From Eupeodes corollae (Eukaryota; Arthropoda; Insecta; Diptera; Syrphidae): a DNA stretch of 64,000 bases. Below are positions 1 through 11,326 of this stretch, one piece after another. The number at the start of each line of letters is the position of its first letter. The first letter of the stretch is position 1. The notes beneath the pieces are model-generated. The model searched no databases and was not told the origin of the DNA. It saw only the letters and a program-made list of their open reading frames with translations. The translations under genes were made by a program, and so were the position numbers. The stretch covers positions 91,504,315 to 91,568,314 of the forward strand of contig NC_079147.1 of NCBI RefSeq assembly GCF_945859685.1, written 5' to 3'.

Positions 1-336
1 TTTTATACACACACATTTTTTTTTTGTGTATTTGTTTTTGTTCTGTTACGTACAAAAGTTTGCTATTTTTTTGTTTACCACTTATAATTTCATAATCAAA
101 ACTTTCCATTTTGTCCATCGCTTTATCAAAATGCTCTTCTACTAACGGTATGGAAACAACAAACTATCAATCACTACTGATCACGTTAAAAAATTTAACA
201 AAATATGCTCTTCAAAATTCGTGAAAAACATGTAAAATACTGTTATTTGCCGTTATATAATTTTGTATACCATATGAATACATTCGACAAACATGTACTT
301 TTTTGTTTTTGATTTGGAAGAATAAACAATTAATTT

Positions 337-705
337 TCTGGCTTTTTATCCTTATTTGATTAGGAAAAAAAGCCAAAAAGTTTGTTTTGTGGCGTTTTTT
401 GCTTTAAGATTGGAAAAAAACTAAAAAGTTTTTTTTTTGGTCGTTTTTTCCTTTTTTGTTTGGAAAAAAAGTCCAAAAGCAAATTTTTGGCGTTTTTTCC
501 AAACAAAAATTGTTTGGCCTTTTTTCATTATTCTAAAAGGAAAAAACGCCAAGAAATTTTCGGAAAAAATAGCCAAAAAATCCGGAATTAACAACAAACT
601 CTTTGGGTTCTTTTTCCTAGGAAAAAAGGCCAAAAAATTGTATGGAGAATTTTTGGTGTTTTTTCCATTTTATTTTTTTGGCGTAATTTCCTATGGCGTA
701 ATTTC
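337..705. repeat. Array of quasi-palindromic A/T-run modules
   Basis: Short GGC-T6-CC blocks alternate with their complements GG-A6-GCC. Successive T-blocks begin at 340, 391, 439 and 489, a period close to 50 bp, after which the array becomes irregular up to about 705. One pair is exact: GGCGTTTTTTCC at 489-500 and GGAAAAAACGCC at 539-550. Its arms extend to 484-500 and 539-555 with one mismatch and a 38-base loop. The overlapping short ORFs on both strands are a by-product of the low complexity. No known satellite is recognised. Confidence 0.7.
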
Positions 706-1865
706 AGGGAGCCCACATGATATTAATGCCAAAGCACGTCATGATGAATCCATGCTGCATTATGAGTACAAAAGCTTAAATAGGATGACTACAAACTGAA
801 GTCATAAAAGTAAAAGTTTATTTCAAATGTATGACCGACTCTAATGAAATTACGAAACATATTAGATTATGATAAAAGAGGTGCATTAAAATTTGCTGAA
901 AAATAAACTAACACTAGCGACAATATTCCTATATAATAAAATGAGTTGGATTTGAGTATCTTTCTTTGTTGTGGAGATTTTTTTGTCAAAAAGAATTTAT
1001 GGCCTAATTTTTATAAGATTTTTTTGAGGATTTGTATTTCTTATAAAAAACTAAAAACGAAAGATTGGATTTTGCTAAGAAGATTTTATGTTATAACCGA
1101 TATTTCTTATAGTAAAAATTTGCAAGAGCGCAAATAAACATAATAGCTTAGTTTAATTAGTTAAGACATATCATCCAATCTAAAAAATCAATATTCCTTA
1201 AAACATGGCCAGATAAAAGTTTAGACAAAATCTGTTTATAGAAGACAAGACGCCTGTTTTGACAATGCAAACTTTTATTCAAATTTTGTTTGCATTTTTC
1301 ATCTCGATAATAATCTTTGGGCTGAATCTACTTAACACACCATTTATTAAATTTTTCTAAAACATTAGTTTTCATTTTAAAATTGCATTCATCATTCTAG
1401 AGATTGCAGGACTTTGATATCTGAATTAATGGATTGAATTTTAAAGAAATAGTGAAGATTTTCAGCGCAACAAAAATATCCATTAAACCACGAAAAAAAT
1501 TCGATTTAGAAAAAAGGAGAATATCAAAACTATCCTAAAACAAATGTCATCTTAAACGAAAACTGACAAATGTTCTTAATTTTGTTAGTAAAATGTCAAA
1601 ATTTCAATGCAAAACAAGTTACATGGTGCTACAAAAATACAAACAACACGTTAGAACTCAGTTCGTAGAACTCAAAAATGACTTAAAACCGAGTTCATAC
1701 ATAATATGATAAGAAATTCGTCATTCGTTGACTTATTAGTAGATATTTGAAACAAAAAGCATTCTTAAGAAATTTGAAATTTATTTTTCTTCTGCAAAAA
1801 AAATTGTTTGCTCGATTTTTCCAAAAATTTAACCATATTTCAAAAACCTTTTTTTAACTTTCCAT
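706..1865. other. No recognisable feature
   Basis: AT-rich sequence with only short chance ORFs, such as a 63-codon one at 946-1137. I see no transposase, RT or exon-like signal. Confidence 0.4.
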
Positions 1866-2112
1866 TAGAAGTTATTGTATTCGGTCCTGTTCGCACGATC
1901 AGGAAGTTGTTTCGTCGTTCATAGCTCAAGAACCAGTGGAGATATCGACTTTAGAATAATTTTTTTTACAGATAGTAATGCAGAAAGATGTAGAAAGGAC
2001 ATACAATTTTAGAAGGTGGATTTTTTACCAAAGCAATTTAAAAAAATATACAAATGTTGGTTGACATAAAAAATCTCACGAAATAATAACGCTAAAGACT
2101 TGAAGTACATTT
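1866..2112 (-). repeat. GAGGCTGGG-family repeat, right-end fragment (inverted)
   Basis: It carries the family's right-hand part in reverse: the terminal AAGTTATTGTATTCGGTCC, the TAGCTCAAGAACCAG block near 1922-1936, the degenerate CAGAAAGATG block near 1980 and a TCTCACGAA block near 2073. It abuts a same-region fragment in the opposite orientation at 2114. Compared with other copies it lacks the GTAC/GGAC microsatellite between the terminus and the TAGCTCAAGAACC block. Confidence 0.75.
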
Positions 2113-2113
2113 A

Positions 2114-2292
2114 AGAAACCCACCCAAGCAATTCTCTAAAGTGCCCTTTCGGCATCTTTCTGCCTTATTATCTGTATAAAAAAATTTATTTGAAATCGAT
2201 ATCTCTTCTGGTTCTTGAGCTATGGAAAACGAAAAAAACGTCTTGAACGTCGGACCCATTACAATAACTTCCTATGGGAAGTTAATTAACAT
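2114..2292 (+). repeat. GAGGCTGGG-family repeat, right-end fragment
   Basis: It contains the conserved CACCCAAGCAATTCT, CTTTCTGCCTTATTATCTG and GGTTCTTGAGCTATGG blocks, then the terminal hairpin TAACTTCC-TATG-GGAAGTTA at about 2269-2288. The small ORF that begins at 2222 arises inside this repeat and is not a gene. Confidence 0.8.
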
Positions 2293-2418
2293 TTTGAGTC
2301 AAACGAAGTCCAAATTAAAAAAAATTAATATGGGTTTTAAGTTAATGATTAATATTTTTGGTTACATTTTTTTGTCAGGTTTATCTGTAATTGCTTATTT
2401 TTATTTACCTTAATGCCA

Positions 2419-2480
2419 AGGAAAATTTTACCCAGGATGCCAAAAATGACAAAACAAATTAACAAAATTTTAGTACTGTG
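2419..2480 (+). repeat. Direct repeat, left copy, flanking LINE fragment
   Basis: About 60 bp, beginning AGGAAAATTTTACCCAGGAT, recurs in diverged form at 3327-3387 in the same orientation. The LINE RNase H fragment lies between the two. Confidence 0.6.
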
Positions 2481-2514
2481 TACTTACAAGACATTCCAAG
2501 AAGATAAGTCAATC

Positions 2515-3290
2515 TACTTTTAGACTGATGGATCAAAAACAAATGAAGGGATTGTTGGAGGTATATTTAAGTATCTCATTCCCAATCATTATAACGTGTT
2601 CCAGACGGAACTTTTGGCGATAAAAGTAGTCTTGTTGTGGCTTAAAACGTGATACCGTATTTTCTCAGATAGTCAGGCCGCTATACAAATTCTGGTTTTC
2701 GTCTCTACCAACTCTATAACAGTCCATAGATGTCGATCATTTCGAATGAACATGGCACAAGAGTTTAATATCCCCCTTTCCTGGGGGCGGGCCATAGAAA
2801 CATTATAGGGAATTGTAAGGCAACCCATTCTAACACGTTGTCAACCCATTCTAATGCTGGCATACTAAACGCTACATGTACACTACTACTTATGCAAGAC
2901 GCTTTGAAGAAGGCAAACATCAGGAGGAAAAACATCACCAAAAGCTAAAACTTAAGCGATCAAGGTGCTTGCTATCTTCAAGCAGATTGCATATAAAAGC
3001 AATAATCGGTTTTATAACCGGGCTCCGTCTAGGTGTGTTCTCAAATGACTTTTGCAGAAGCTGTATGGATGAGGAATAGGAGGAGACAGTTCTTTACCTC
3101 CTTTGTACATGCCCTGATCTAGATCAAAAACGCAAGAATAACCTTAGAGAATTCTTCTTTAACAATCCAAACAATTATCACTCAAAGTGGCTTCATTGAG
3201 CTTAAAAGATGTGGTATCACATTAGGCTAATAAACTGGCCTAATTATGTCCTAATCCATCACGGACAGCGACTTTAACCTAACCTTGCCT
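2515..3290 (+). pseudogene. LOA/R1-group LINE, RNase H and C-terminal fragment
   Basis: This is a broken 3' part of a non-LTR retrotransposon. Translation in shifting frames gives an RNase H start TDGSKTNEG (from 2524), a QTELLAIKV segment carrying the conserved Glu (about 2600-2625), and FSDSQAAIQ with the second Asp (about 2662-2690). Together these are the D-E-D acidic residues expected of RNase H. Near 3047-3078 comes a cysteine-containing CRSCMDEE motif seen at the C-terminus of this LINE group. Stops interrupt every block. The 3' end reads CAGCGACTTTAACCTAACC (3266-3284), and the same end is found on the LINE at 32.6 kb. The EN and RT domains are absent. The family assignment is from motif memory; RNase H identity is fairly secure. 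Confidence 0.75.
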
Positions 3291-3326
3291 ACCCAGAGGA
3301 TCAGTGCAGAAACACATTATGAATTG

Positions 3327-3387
3327 GGAATATTTTACTCAGGATACCAAAATCGACAAAATCATATTAACAAAATGTAAGCACTGT
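3327..3387 (+). repeat. Direct repeat, right copy
   Basis: Diverged second copy of the 2419-2480 repeat (GGAATATTTTACTCAGGATA and onward), on the far side of the LINE fragment. Confidence 0.55.
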
Positions 3388-4016
3388 TTAAATATATACG
3401 AGTAAATCTTTGTCAGAAGATCAAATCAGTTGAAATGATTTCAAATCATCCAGGGTATCAATAATTGCAATATAGACAAATATTAGGCGATTAATAAAGT
3501 GTGATTTTTTAGCAATCATCTTTTTGGCAGTACTGGTTTAAACAACTGAAGCACGTTTCGTGTTTTGTTTTACTTTATGACAATGAAGGCTATGCGCACC
3601 ATGTTTTTTCTTAAAGTTGTAAAACATTTCTTTTGGGTTTTATTTTTTATACCCTAAATAGCTGATAATTGTTAAATATTCCGAAAAAATCACAATTCCC
3701 TTTTACTCAAACTCATACCCCTTTGGAAACATGCACACTTAAAAAGCATCTTGAAGCATAAAAAGTCTCAGAAAATATTACTGAGATCTCAAATCATTAC
3801 TATTTTTGTTTTGATTTCGATTCTGAATTCAGTTTAATTGGTCATTGGCGGTGTATGTTTGTTGCGGTAAAATTTACTTACCTATTCATTCCTCCCCAAC
3901 CCTTGTTCAACCATCCTTTTTATTTTGGCTTTAAAATACTGTAGAGTTTAGTCGAAACCTGGCATCCATCAACTAGAGTCCTGCTCTTAAGTTTGCTGGA
4001 AAAGAAATACAATAAA
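3388..4016. other. No recognisable feature
   Basis: AT-rich spacer between the LINE fragment and the next repeat copy. Nothing supported. Confidence 0.4.
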
Positions 4017-5085
4017 AAGAGGCTGGGATGCGACACACACTAATAACTTCCCATCCCGTCTGTCGATTTGTCTTGCTTAAAAGTTTGTCTATATGTACTC
4101 GTATCAATTTTTACCAAATTTGCGTACTATTTTTTGAAGATTTTATTTTTTTATGAAAAAAAGGACTGTTGGATTTTTATATAAAAATTACAGAATATCG
4201 AAAACAATATTTTCTGTGAAATAAAATAAGTTTGAAGCCAATATTTTTAATTTTTGAAAAGCTATTTGAGTCGGAAGTAAATTGTTACCAAGTTTTAGTA
4301 TTGTATTTTTTAGAGTTTTATTTTTTTTTTAAACTGTCACTTCGATTTTTTTTCAAAATTTTACCGACTGTTGAAAACAATATTTCTTATAAGATAAAAT
4401 TAGTTTGAAGCCAATTTTTGAAATGGTATTTGAGTCGAAAATCAATTTTTACCAACTTTTATTAATTTTTTTTACGTTATTATTTTTTGTACAAAAACTG
4501 TCAATTTGATTTTTCTCAACATTTTTCAGAATGTTGAAAACAATACTTCTTATAAGATAAAATAAGTTTGAAGCCTATATTTCAAGTTTTTGGAAAGATA
4601 TTTGAATCGATATTCAATTTTTACCAACTTTGAGTAATGTTTTTTTTAGATTTTTATTTTTTATAAAAAAAAAATGTCAATTCGATTTTTCTCAAAATTT
4701 GACCAGATGTCAAAAACATTATTCTTCGATGCTCAAAATTGTTTTGGAGATGAAATCGTATTTAAGTCTTAAAATTTTGGAGGTGACAATTTTTTTTTTC
4801 AGTTTTATTGGTTTATAAAAAAAAACGTAAGAAGGATTTTTTTGTCAAAAAATGTAATTCTTCGATATCACGTTATAATACATTTTATAATTTTTATTTT
4901 CACCTTTTTTTTAAACTGCTATGGTAAAAAAAAACACCCACGCAATTTTCTTGAGAGCCCTTTCTGCATCTTTCTGCCTTATTATCTGTATAACAAAATT
5001 TATTTGAAATCGATATCTCTTCTGGTTCTTGAGCTATGGAAAACGAACAAAATTTCGCGAACGTACGGACGTACGGATGAGATGG
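4017..5085 (+). repeat. GAGGCTGGG-family repeat, long copy, right end missing
   Basis: It begins with GAGGCTGGGATGCGAC and includes TAACTTCCCATCCCGTC and TCGATTTGTCTTGCTTAAAA. It then runs through tandem internal units marked by AAAACAATA-type motifs at about 4201, 4374 and 4537. It ends in CACCCACGCAATTTTCTTG, GGTTCTTGAGCTATGG and a short ACGTACGGACGTACGG run. The terminal hairpin is missing. ORFs inside (62 and 90 codons) are not coding. Confidence 0.85.
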
Positions 5086-8000
5086 CCCACAAGATAGATG
5101 TGTGTGTGCGATAGATGGTCCACACGAAATTACAAAACATGAAGTAATTGACCCATATGTTCAACGACATATTTGATTCCAAGTTCACACCATCTTATAT
5201 TAAGAATGGCCTTCTGCCCAATTTTAAGTGTCTGGCACACTATGTAAAATCACTTTGAGATGTGCTTCCCTATCCCCTTAATTGTCTACGCGAAAGTATA
5301 CGGGTCTGGAGTATTATAAATTTCGCGTAAACCATCGGATCCTTTTTTACTATTTTTGATAATAAATGGAATGGGATCCCATCTAAAAAAGTGATCTATG
5401 CAAAATGTAGAGTTGGGCCGGTTTGGACTTCTACTTTTAGAGTAGAAGAACTGACGGGAAAAGAGCTGAACTCATCCATCAAGCTAATGTTATTGTTCAA
5501 ATAACCAATGTACCTGCGCGGAGAAAAAACCGGGTAGCGCGATTAGACCGTGACAGAAAACCATCATGAACTTAAAGTCAGAGTAGGATGACATATGGAT
5601 AAAAGAAGTTCGTCATTTTGACTGGCACTTTTTAGAAAGCTACGAGAGAGTGTGTTCGAAAAAAAGTGATAACGAAAATTTTAAAAAAGCAAAAGAATTT
5701 CATGTTGTATTTTTTTTAAAGTTATTTCACTTGGGAAGTTTAAGTTTCCTAGATACATTTTAATAAAATTATTTAAAAAAAAAGCAAAACTCCTATTTAG
5801 GTTAATATCAAATACTTTCTGTTTCGATTGGATTTTAGAGAACAAAAAAAAATGATTTGTATTCCCTTTGTTTAACAAAAAAAATTACTGGTGCCCACTT
5901 TAATTACGGCAATTTGTATCTAATACAATCATATCTACAATTTGTATCTAATAATTTTTTATATAATATCGTTTTATTAATTTGGTCAATCAAACCCCAC
6001 TGGTTACTGAACCAACCCCATCGCTGACCTAATCTGAAATGGCTGTACTTTTTATGTGCTATACCTGTTGTGGAATTTTGAACGCGTCCAATACCAATCT
6101 GACAGTTTGTCATTTATTACATTATTTCTTTCGTGTCTCAACACACTTCGTTTCCTTGCTTACGAATGTTGTACAGTACATATATTATTAAATAATTATT
6201 TTGTTTCCGTGGAAAGTTGTTCCGCTAACCTATTCTCATCTAGTATACAAAATGTTTGTAATATGTTTGAACATTTCAAAACTGTGTTTATTATTTTATA
6301 ACTAATGATTTTTGAAGTATCCCTTTTTCCTATCACTTAAAATTAGATAAGTCCTATTTAAACTTAGAGGTGCAAGTTTAAAATACGCAGGAAAACACCT
6401 AAATTTTGTACTTTTATAAAACATATGATTTCGATTTATTAACTCAAATATTGTGTTTTATATTACATATTCATACATAAATGTTGTTTTTGGACAGCCC
6501 AGCTAAAGTATTTTCAAAATTTCATTAAAACAGCCGTTACTCGAATACCGTTATATTTCGGGATAAACAAGTTACCAAATTCATAAAGGTCATGACCTGT
6601 CCTATTACCATATACAGTTTACGGGACACCCTGTATATGTAAATGAAGTTGGAAGCTTCGGATAAAAACATAAGACCATCCCCTCGACATACATAGATAT
6701 ATTTACAAATTAGTTGAATCCCATTTTACACATGTTTATCATAATCATCATCAGTGACTAAGACACGTCAAAAGGCGTTATGGTGGTCGGTCTCTCGGTC
6801 GTTGATGTCAGTCCTATGAGTAATTATATCTTTACGCCACGTGCCGGGAGGCAAATGTATTTTTTATACCGGATTATAACGACGGCAACGGAATTCCTAC
6901 TTGCGTCACAGTCCCACCCTTTGCGAATCTGCAAAGTGGTCCTTGAACCATTTGTATCCTGTCCAAAAATCCTTAAAAATAAATCTCTCCTTCTACACCT
7001 TGTATACGTATATTTTTGTAATATCTACCTCTAGACCTACTTTGTAGTATGTGAAATTATAAATTAATGTAAACATGGATTTCACTGCCACCTTCCTCTC
7101 TTGATTATATCATTTAATGTGTAAACTTTACACGTGTGTAGGATTCAACATAGCCATAAAATATAACACCACTTGTCAGGGATTCCAGATTGGGCTACTT
7201 ATCGTAAATTGAGCTATTTTTTTCCAAGATTGAAGAAAAAGAAGTTAGTACGGCAGTCCATTAGGATGAAAATAACGATAGTGTTTAACAATTCGACTGA
7301 TTTTTAAATGTTAAAAACGATAATTAAGTTAATATTGATGACACATTAATTTGTAGGAACACAAAATTTATATTTTAATCTACGTTTACGTTGTTTTTGT
7401 TTTTAAAAATAAATTTTAACTAAATTTATATTTTATTAAAATTTTACGGTTATGTGTGGTTCTTTCTTATCTTATAATTTATGCTACAATTACTATCGAT
7501 CTAGTTCAGGACATGGCAACCCTATTACACCCGTATACATTTATGTACATAGTAATTTGATATATTTTTTTATAAAGTGAGTTTTTATTACGATACGGAC
7601 AGACGTGGTACATACAATTAAAGCGTTTTCTTTTTTCTACTTCAAAAAATCCTTGTCCTGAAGTAGGACCTAATTGGATAATAAGGTTTGGTCACATCAC
7701 TCAATTCAAGATTATACAAACATCCATTGATGATAGGTTGAAAGTTTATCTTGTGTAGTATCATCTGCTCCATGATGAATCTGTGAAGGATAAGAGAGTA
7801 CAATAATTAAGGTTTCCATTTATTGGATTTGTTATTTTTCATGATGTATAATATTTCTCTTCTTAGTTATAGAGGGTATCTGTAAAGAAATGAGAAAAGC
7901 AGATAGAATCCCATTGAGAATTTGTTTGGTTTCCTACCTATACATTTTATTTTATCTTTATAAATAGACATGATACTAAAAGCAATCTTTCAACTGAATG

Positions 8001-8507
8001 GTCTTTATGAAAACGTGTTCTGAAATGTGATAAGTACTTTAAGCTGGCTTATAGAAGGAAAACAATAAGAAGCACATCACAGCTTTTGAAATGGTATACG
8101 AACACTAAGCTATATAAAGTGTTGGACAAAAAAGTAGAAACAACCTACACCTATAACTGTGAGAGGTGCCGTGAAATAATACCAACAATAAAAACTTGTC
8201 CTTTTTGCACTTTTCAAAAGTAAAATAAGGACAATTTTGAGCAGTTGGTCATATTGCACCCCGACAAAGTGATATAAGTCCAAACTATTTTCAGAAATAA
8301 GACCACCTTACTTTTACGTTGAGGTGTCCCTGCTAGAACACGCTATAGGATTTAAGGTAGTTGGGAGGTTGAGTGCAAGCAAAATTAATTTGCATTAATG
8401 ACAAACCACACCGTTGAAAGTGAAATAATTCCAATATGTCGAATTAAAAAATCTTGGAATTTCCCAAATTTTCAAGGTTCCTAAAATCAAAATAAAGATT
8501 TTAAGAG
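5086..8507. other. No recognisable gene; unexplained spacer
   Basis: There is no ORF with a recognisable domain. A GC-richer patch at about 5250-5620 stands out in composition but gives no product I recognise. A segment ending GGGACACCCTGTATA at about 6620-6640 resembles a mariner-type terminus but has no partner or transposase. A segment at about 8118-8145 resembles a Tc1-type end but also lacks a partner. Confidence 0.4.
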
Positions 8508-9285
8508 AGATGGGTGCGTGTATACGTCAGATCATTCGGGAAGCTTTTTTCGTCGCCCATATCTGTTATACATTAATAATGCAGAAAGACCCGGAAGGGA
8601 CTCTAAAAAAAATTAAGTGGGTGGGGAAAATGTTAGTTCACCCAAAATATCCCACGAACCAATAATGCTAGAGACTAAAATTAAATTTTATATTATAAAC
8701 ATATTGTGACGTGGTACCAAACTTCTATAATTTTAAAAAGAATTTAATGAACGGTTTTTTTAATAAATAAAAAACTGAAAACAAAATTACCGTCACGTCG
8801 AATATATTACGACCAAATAATGATCTTACTTCTAAAATAATTGTATTCAACGGAAAATAACTTTTCTGACATCTGGTAAAACTTTAAGTAAAATCGAATT
8901 GACAATCTTCTTTACAAATAATAAAAACCTAAAAAAAACAATACTTAAAGTTGGTAAAAATTTAATTTTGACTCAAATATCTTTTAAGACGTTTAAAACA
9001 TTGGCTTAAAACTCAAATTCCATCTCACAGAAAATATTGTTTTCATCATTCAGTAATTTTTTTTATAAAAATCTAACAGTAATTTTTTTCATAAAAAAAT
9101 TAAATTTACAAAAAAATAGTACGTAATCGAATAAAAATCTCGTTAACAAAAATAGTTTTTGGAATCAAACATTTTCATCACGTACAAAATATTTTTAGTA
9201 ATTTTAAAATTGTTTAGAATAATTCAACAGACATTTTTTTTTAACAAAATGCGAAAAAGTACAAACCTTATAAGAAACAAAAGGT
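8508..9285 (-). repeat. GAGGCTGGG-family repeat, near-complete copy, reversed
   Basis: Degenerate versions of the right-end blocks (AATAATGCAGAAAGAC, AAGTGGGTGG, CCCACGAACCAATAATGC) appear first. The internal AT-rich units follow, then the approach to the left end (ACAAACCTTATAAG at about 9262-9275). The terminal GAGGCTGGG itself is lost where a mariner remnant begins. Confidence 0.75.
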
Positions 9286-9289
9286 TTTT

Positions 9290-10235
9290 CTTCATAAATA
9301 CGGTCTTTCGCGTAGCTCCACAAAAAAGTACAGCGGTGTTAAATCACATGACCTTTGTGGCCAGTTGATATTGCCACTATAAGAAATTACGCGGTCATGA
9401 AATATCTCTTGCAATAAAGCCATATTCACTAGAAATGTGTGGAATGTGGCACCGTTTTGTTAAAACCACATATTCTCTAAGTCTTCAATAGCATGCAAAA
9501 AAACGTCGGTTATCATATCAATATAACGCTCGAAACCGACGATGCAAATAAGTCTAAGAAGTAAGGTCCAATCAATAACACCTCCAGACCAAAGAGCGCA
9601 CCAAACAGTGACTTTTTTGTATGAAATGGCCTGTCTTACTTGAGGATTCTGAGAACGTCAAATATGACAATTTTGTTTATTAAAATATCCACCGACTACC
9701 GAGTGAGAAATGTGCTTGGTCGTTGGAGAAAATTTTGTTAGAAAAAATACCCGTCTACCACCTGTTGTTCAAGCATCCATTCGACGTATCTACGACGCGA
9801 CAACGCACGTTGTGAATGGTCAGTGTGAGCTGGACTTTTTTATGGATGTAGGTACAAATCCAAAAGCAAGATACGCCATAGTATGCCATAAGACAGTCCT
9901 AATTCCTGAGATCGACACATTCAGGCCTTCGGCAACAGTTTTACTTACGGCAGATATATTTCCAGTGGTAGGAGCGAAACGATGACACAGGCCTTACAAT
10001 ATCTGTAACCAATCCAGTCTCATCAAATATGCCAATTGCTTGCGTATAGTTGGACGATTTATGCTAACCATAATCCCCCTTAAAATACGGTATATGGTTG
10101 TGGCAGAAACCCTATTTTTGTAGCTATACGTGATCCATTATTATTAATTAGCTTCACAACTCAGTTTCACAGATGACGAATTCCAGCCCTATACTTTTGA
10201 AACCGGAGAATGGTTAACCCGTTTAATCGACGTAT
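9290..10235 (-). pseudogene. DUF4817-type mariner transposase remnant
   Basis: A dead copy of a Tc1/mariner-superfamily transposase with the N-terminal DUF4817 helix-turn-helix. Read on the minus strand in mixed frames: a helix-turn-helix remnant (about 10230-10000), a block resembling LHLHPYKVQLT (about 9880-9830), FSNKIFFSDEAHF-like residues around 9740-9700 with the first catalytic Asp context, a VTVWC-like block around 9600, then GNINWPQRSCDLTPL near 9385-9340. That last motif is the conserved region around the last acidic residue. It is riddled with stops and has no TIR at either side. It sits between two same-orientation GAGGCTGGG repeats. A 91-codon ORF on the other strand (9710-9985) is a shadow. 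Confidence 0.75.
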
Positions 10236-10236
10236 T

Positions 10237-11326
10237 GTATTGTAACGTGATACCAAATCAGTATATTTTTAGAAAAAATCCAATCAACAATTTTTTTTAT
10301 AAATCAAAAGAACTAAAAAGTAAATTTGTCACCTCGAATATTTTACGAATACAAAATGATTTTATCTCCAAAACAGTTTTTAGCAACGAAAAAAAAAAGT
10401 TTTTAATATTTAATAAAATTTTGAGAAAAATCGAATTGACAGTATTTTTTTTATAAAAAATAAAAACCTAAAAAAAACATTACTCAAAGTCGGTAAACAT
10501 TGAATTTCGACTCAAATATCTTTTCAAAAATTTAAGATTATGGCTTCCAACTAATTTCAACTTATAAGAAATATTGTTGTTAACATTCCATACAATTTTG
10601 AGAAAAATCGAATGGACAGTTTTTTTACAAAAAATAAAAACCTACACAAAAAAAATTTATAAAAGTTAGTAAAAATTCATTTTTGACTTAAATATCTTTT
10701 CAAAACTTTGAGATATTGGCTTTAAACTACTTTTTCTTTGGAAAAATATTACTGTCAATATTCAGTAAAACTTCGACAAAAATCTAATTAACAGTTTTTT
10801 ACAAAAATAAAAACCTAACAAAAGAACAATACTAAAACTTGGTACACATTTACTTTCGACTCAAATATCTTTTCAAAAATTAAAAATATTGTCTAGATAT
10901 TTTCTTTATTTCACAGAAAATATTGTTTTCGATATTCAGTAGATTTTTTATACAAATCCAACAGGTTGTTTTTTCAAAAAAAAAAAAAATAAAGTCTATA
11001 AGAAATAGTACGCATATTTGGTAAAAATTGATGTTCAGTTCTTGATATCTCTCAAATTAATTTTATTCATCCAATTTTTAAAAATTTAAGATATGCCACT
11101 AAAATTGGAAAAAATTTGTTTTCGAATAAAAATCAATTCAACAAAACTAGAATATTCAAGCTAAACTATTTCTTTATACGAAAAATATTATTGGTAATTT
11201 TAAAATTTTTAAGAATAATATAATTGACAACTTTTATAAGCCAACACGAAAACTTACAAACTTTTAAGCAAGACAAATCGGCAGACGGAATGGGAAGTTA
11301 TCAGTGTGGGTCGCATCCCAGCCTCT
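10237..11326 (-). repeat. GAGGCTGGG-family repeat, reversed, left end intact
   Basis: It starts inside the family (ATTGTAACGTGATACCA), runs through several internal tandem units, and ends with ATGGGAAGTTATCAGTGTGG then GTCGCATCCCAGCCTC, the exact complement of the family left end. It lacks the right-end 200-250 bp. The ORF at 10235-10456 lies inside it and is not a gene. Confidence 0.85.

Noticed and set aside
4842..5114. 90-codon ORF.
   Set aside because: It lies within the GAGGCTGGG repeat; related frames recur in other copies on the same non-coding blocks.
5250..5640. GC-richer patch that might be a gag- or exon-like segment.
   Set aside because: Translations in all plus frames are interrupted and match no pattern I know.
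6600..6645. GGGACACCCTGTATA motif resembling a mariner-type terminal sequence.
   Set aside because: No opposite end and no transposase remnant nearby; too short alone.
8118..8150. GTGTTGGACAAAAAAGTAGA, resembling a Tc1-like element end.
   Set aside because: No inverted partner found.
9710..9985. 91-codon plus-strand ORF.
   Set aside because: It is antisense to a recognisable mariner transposase remnant.
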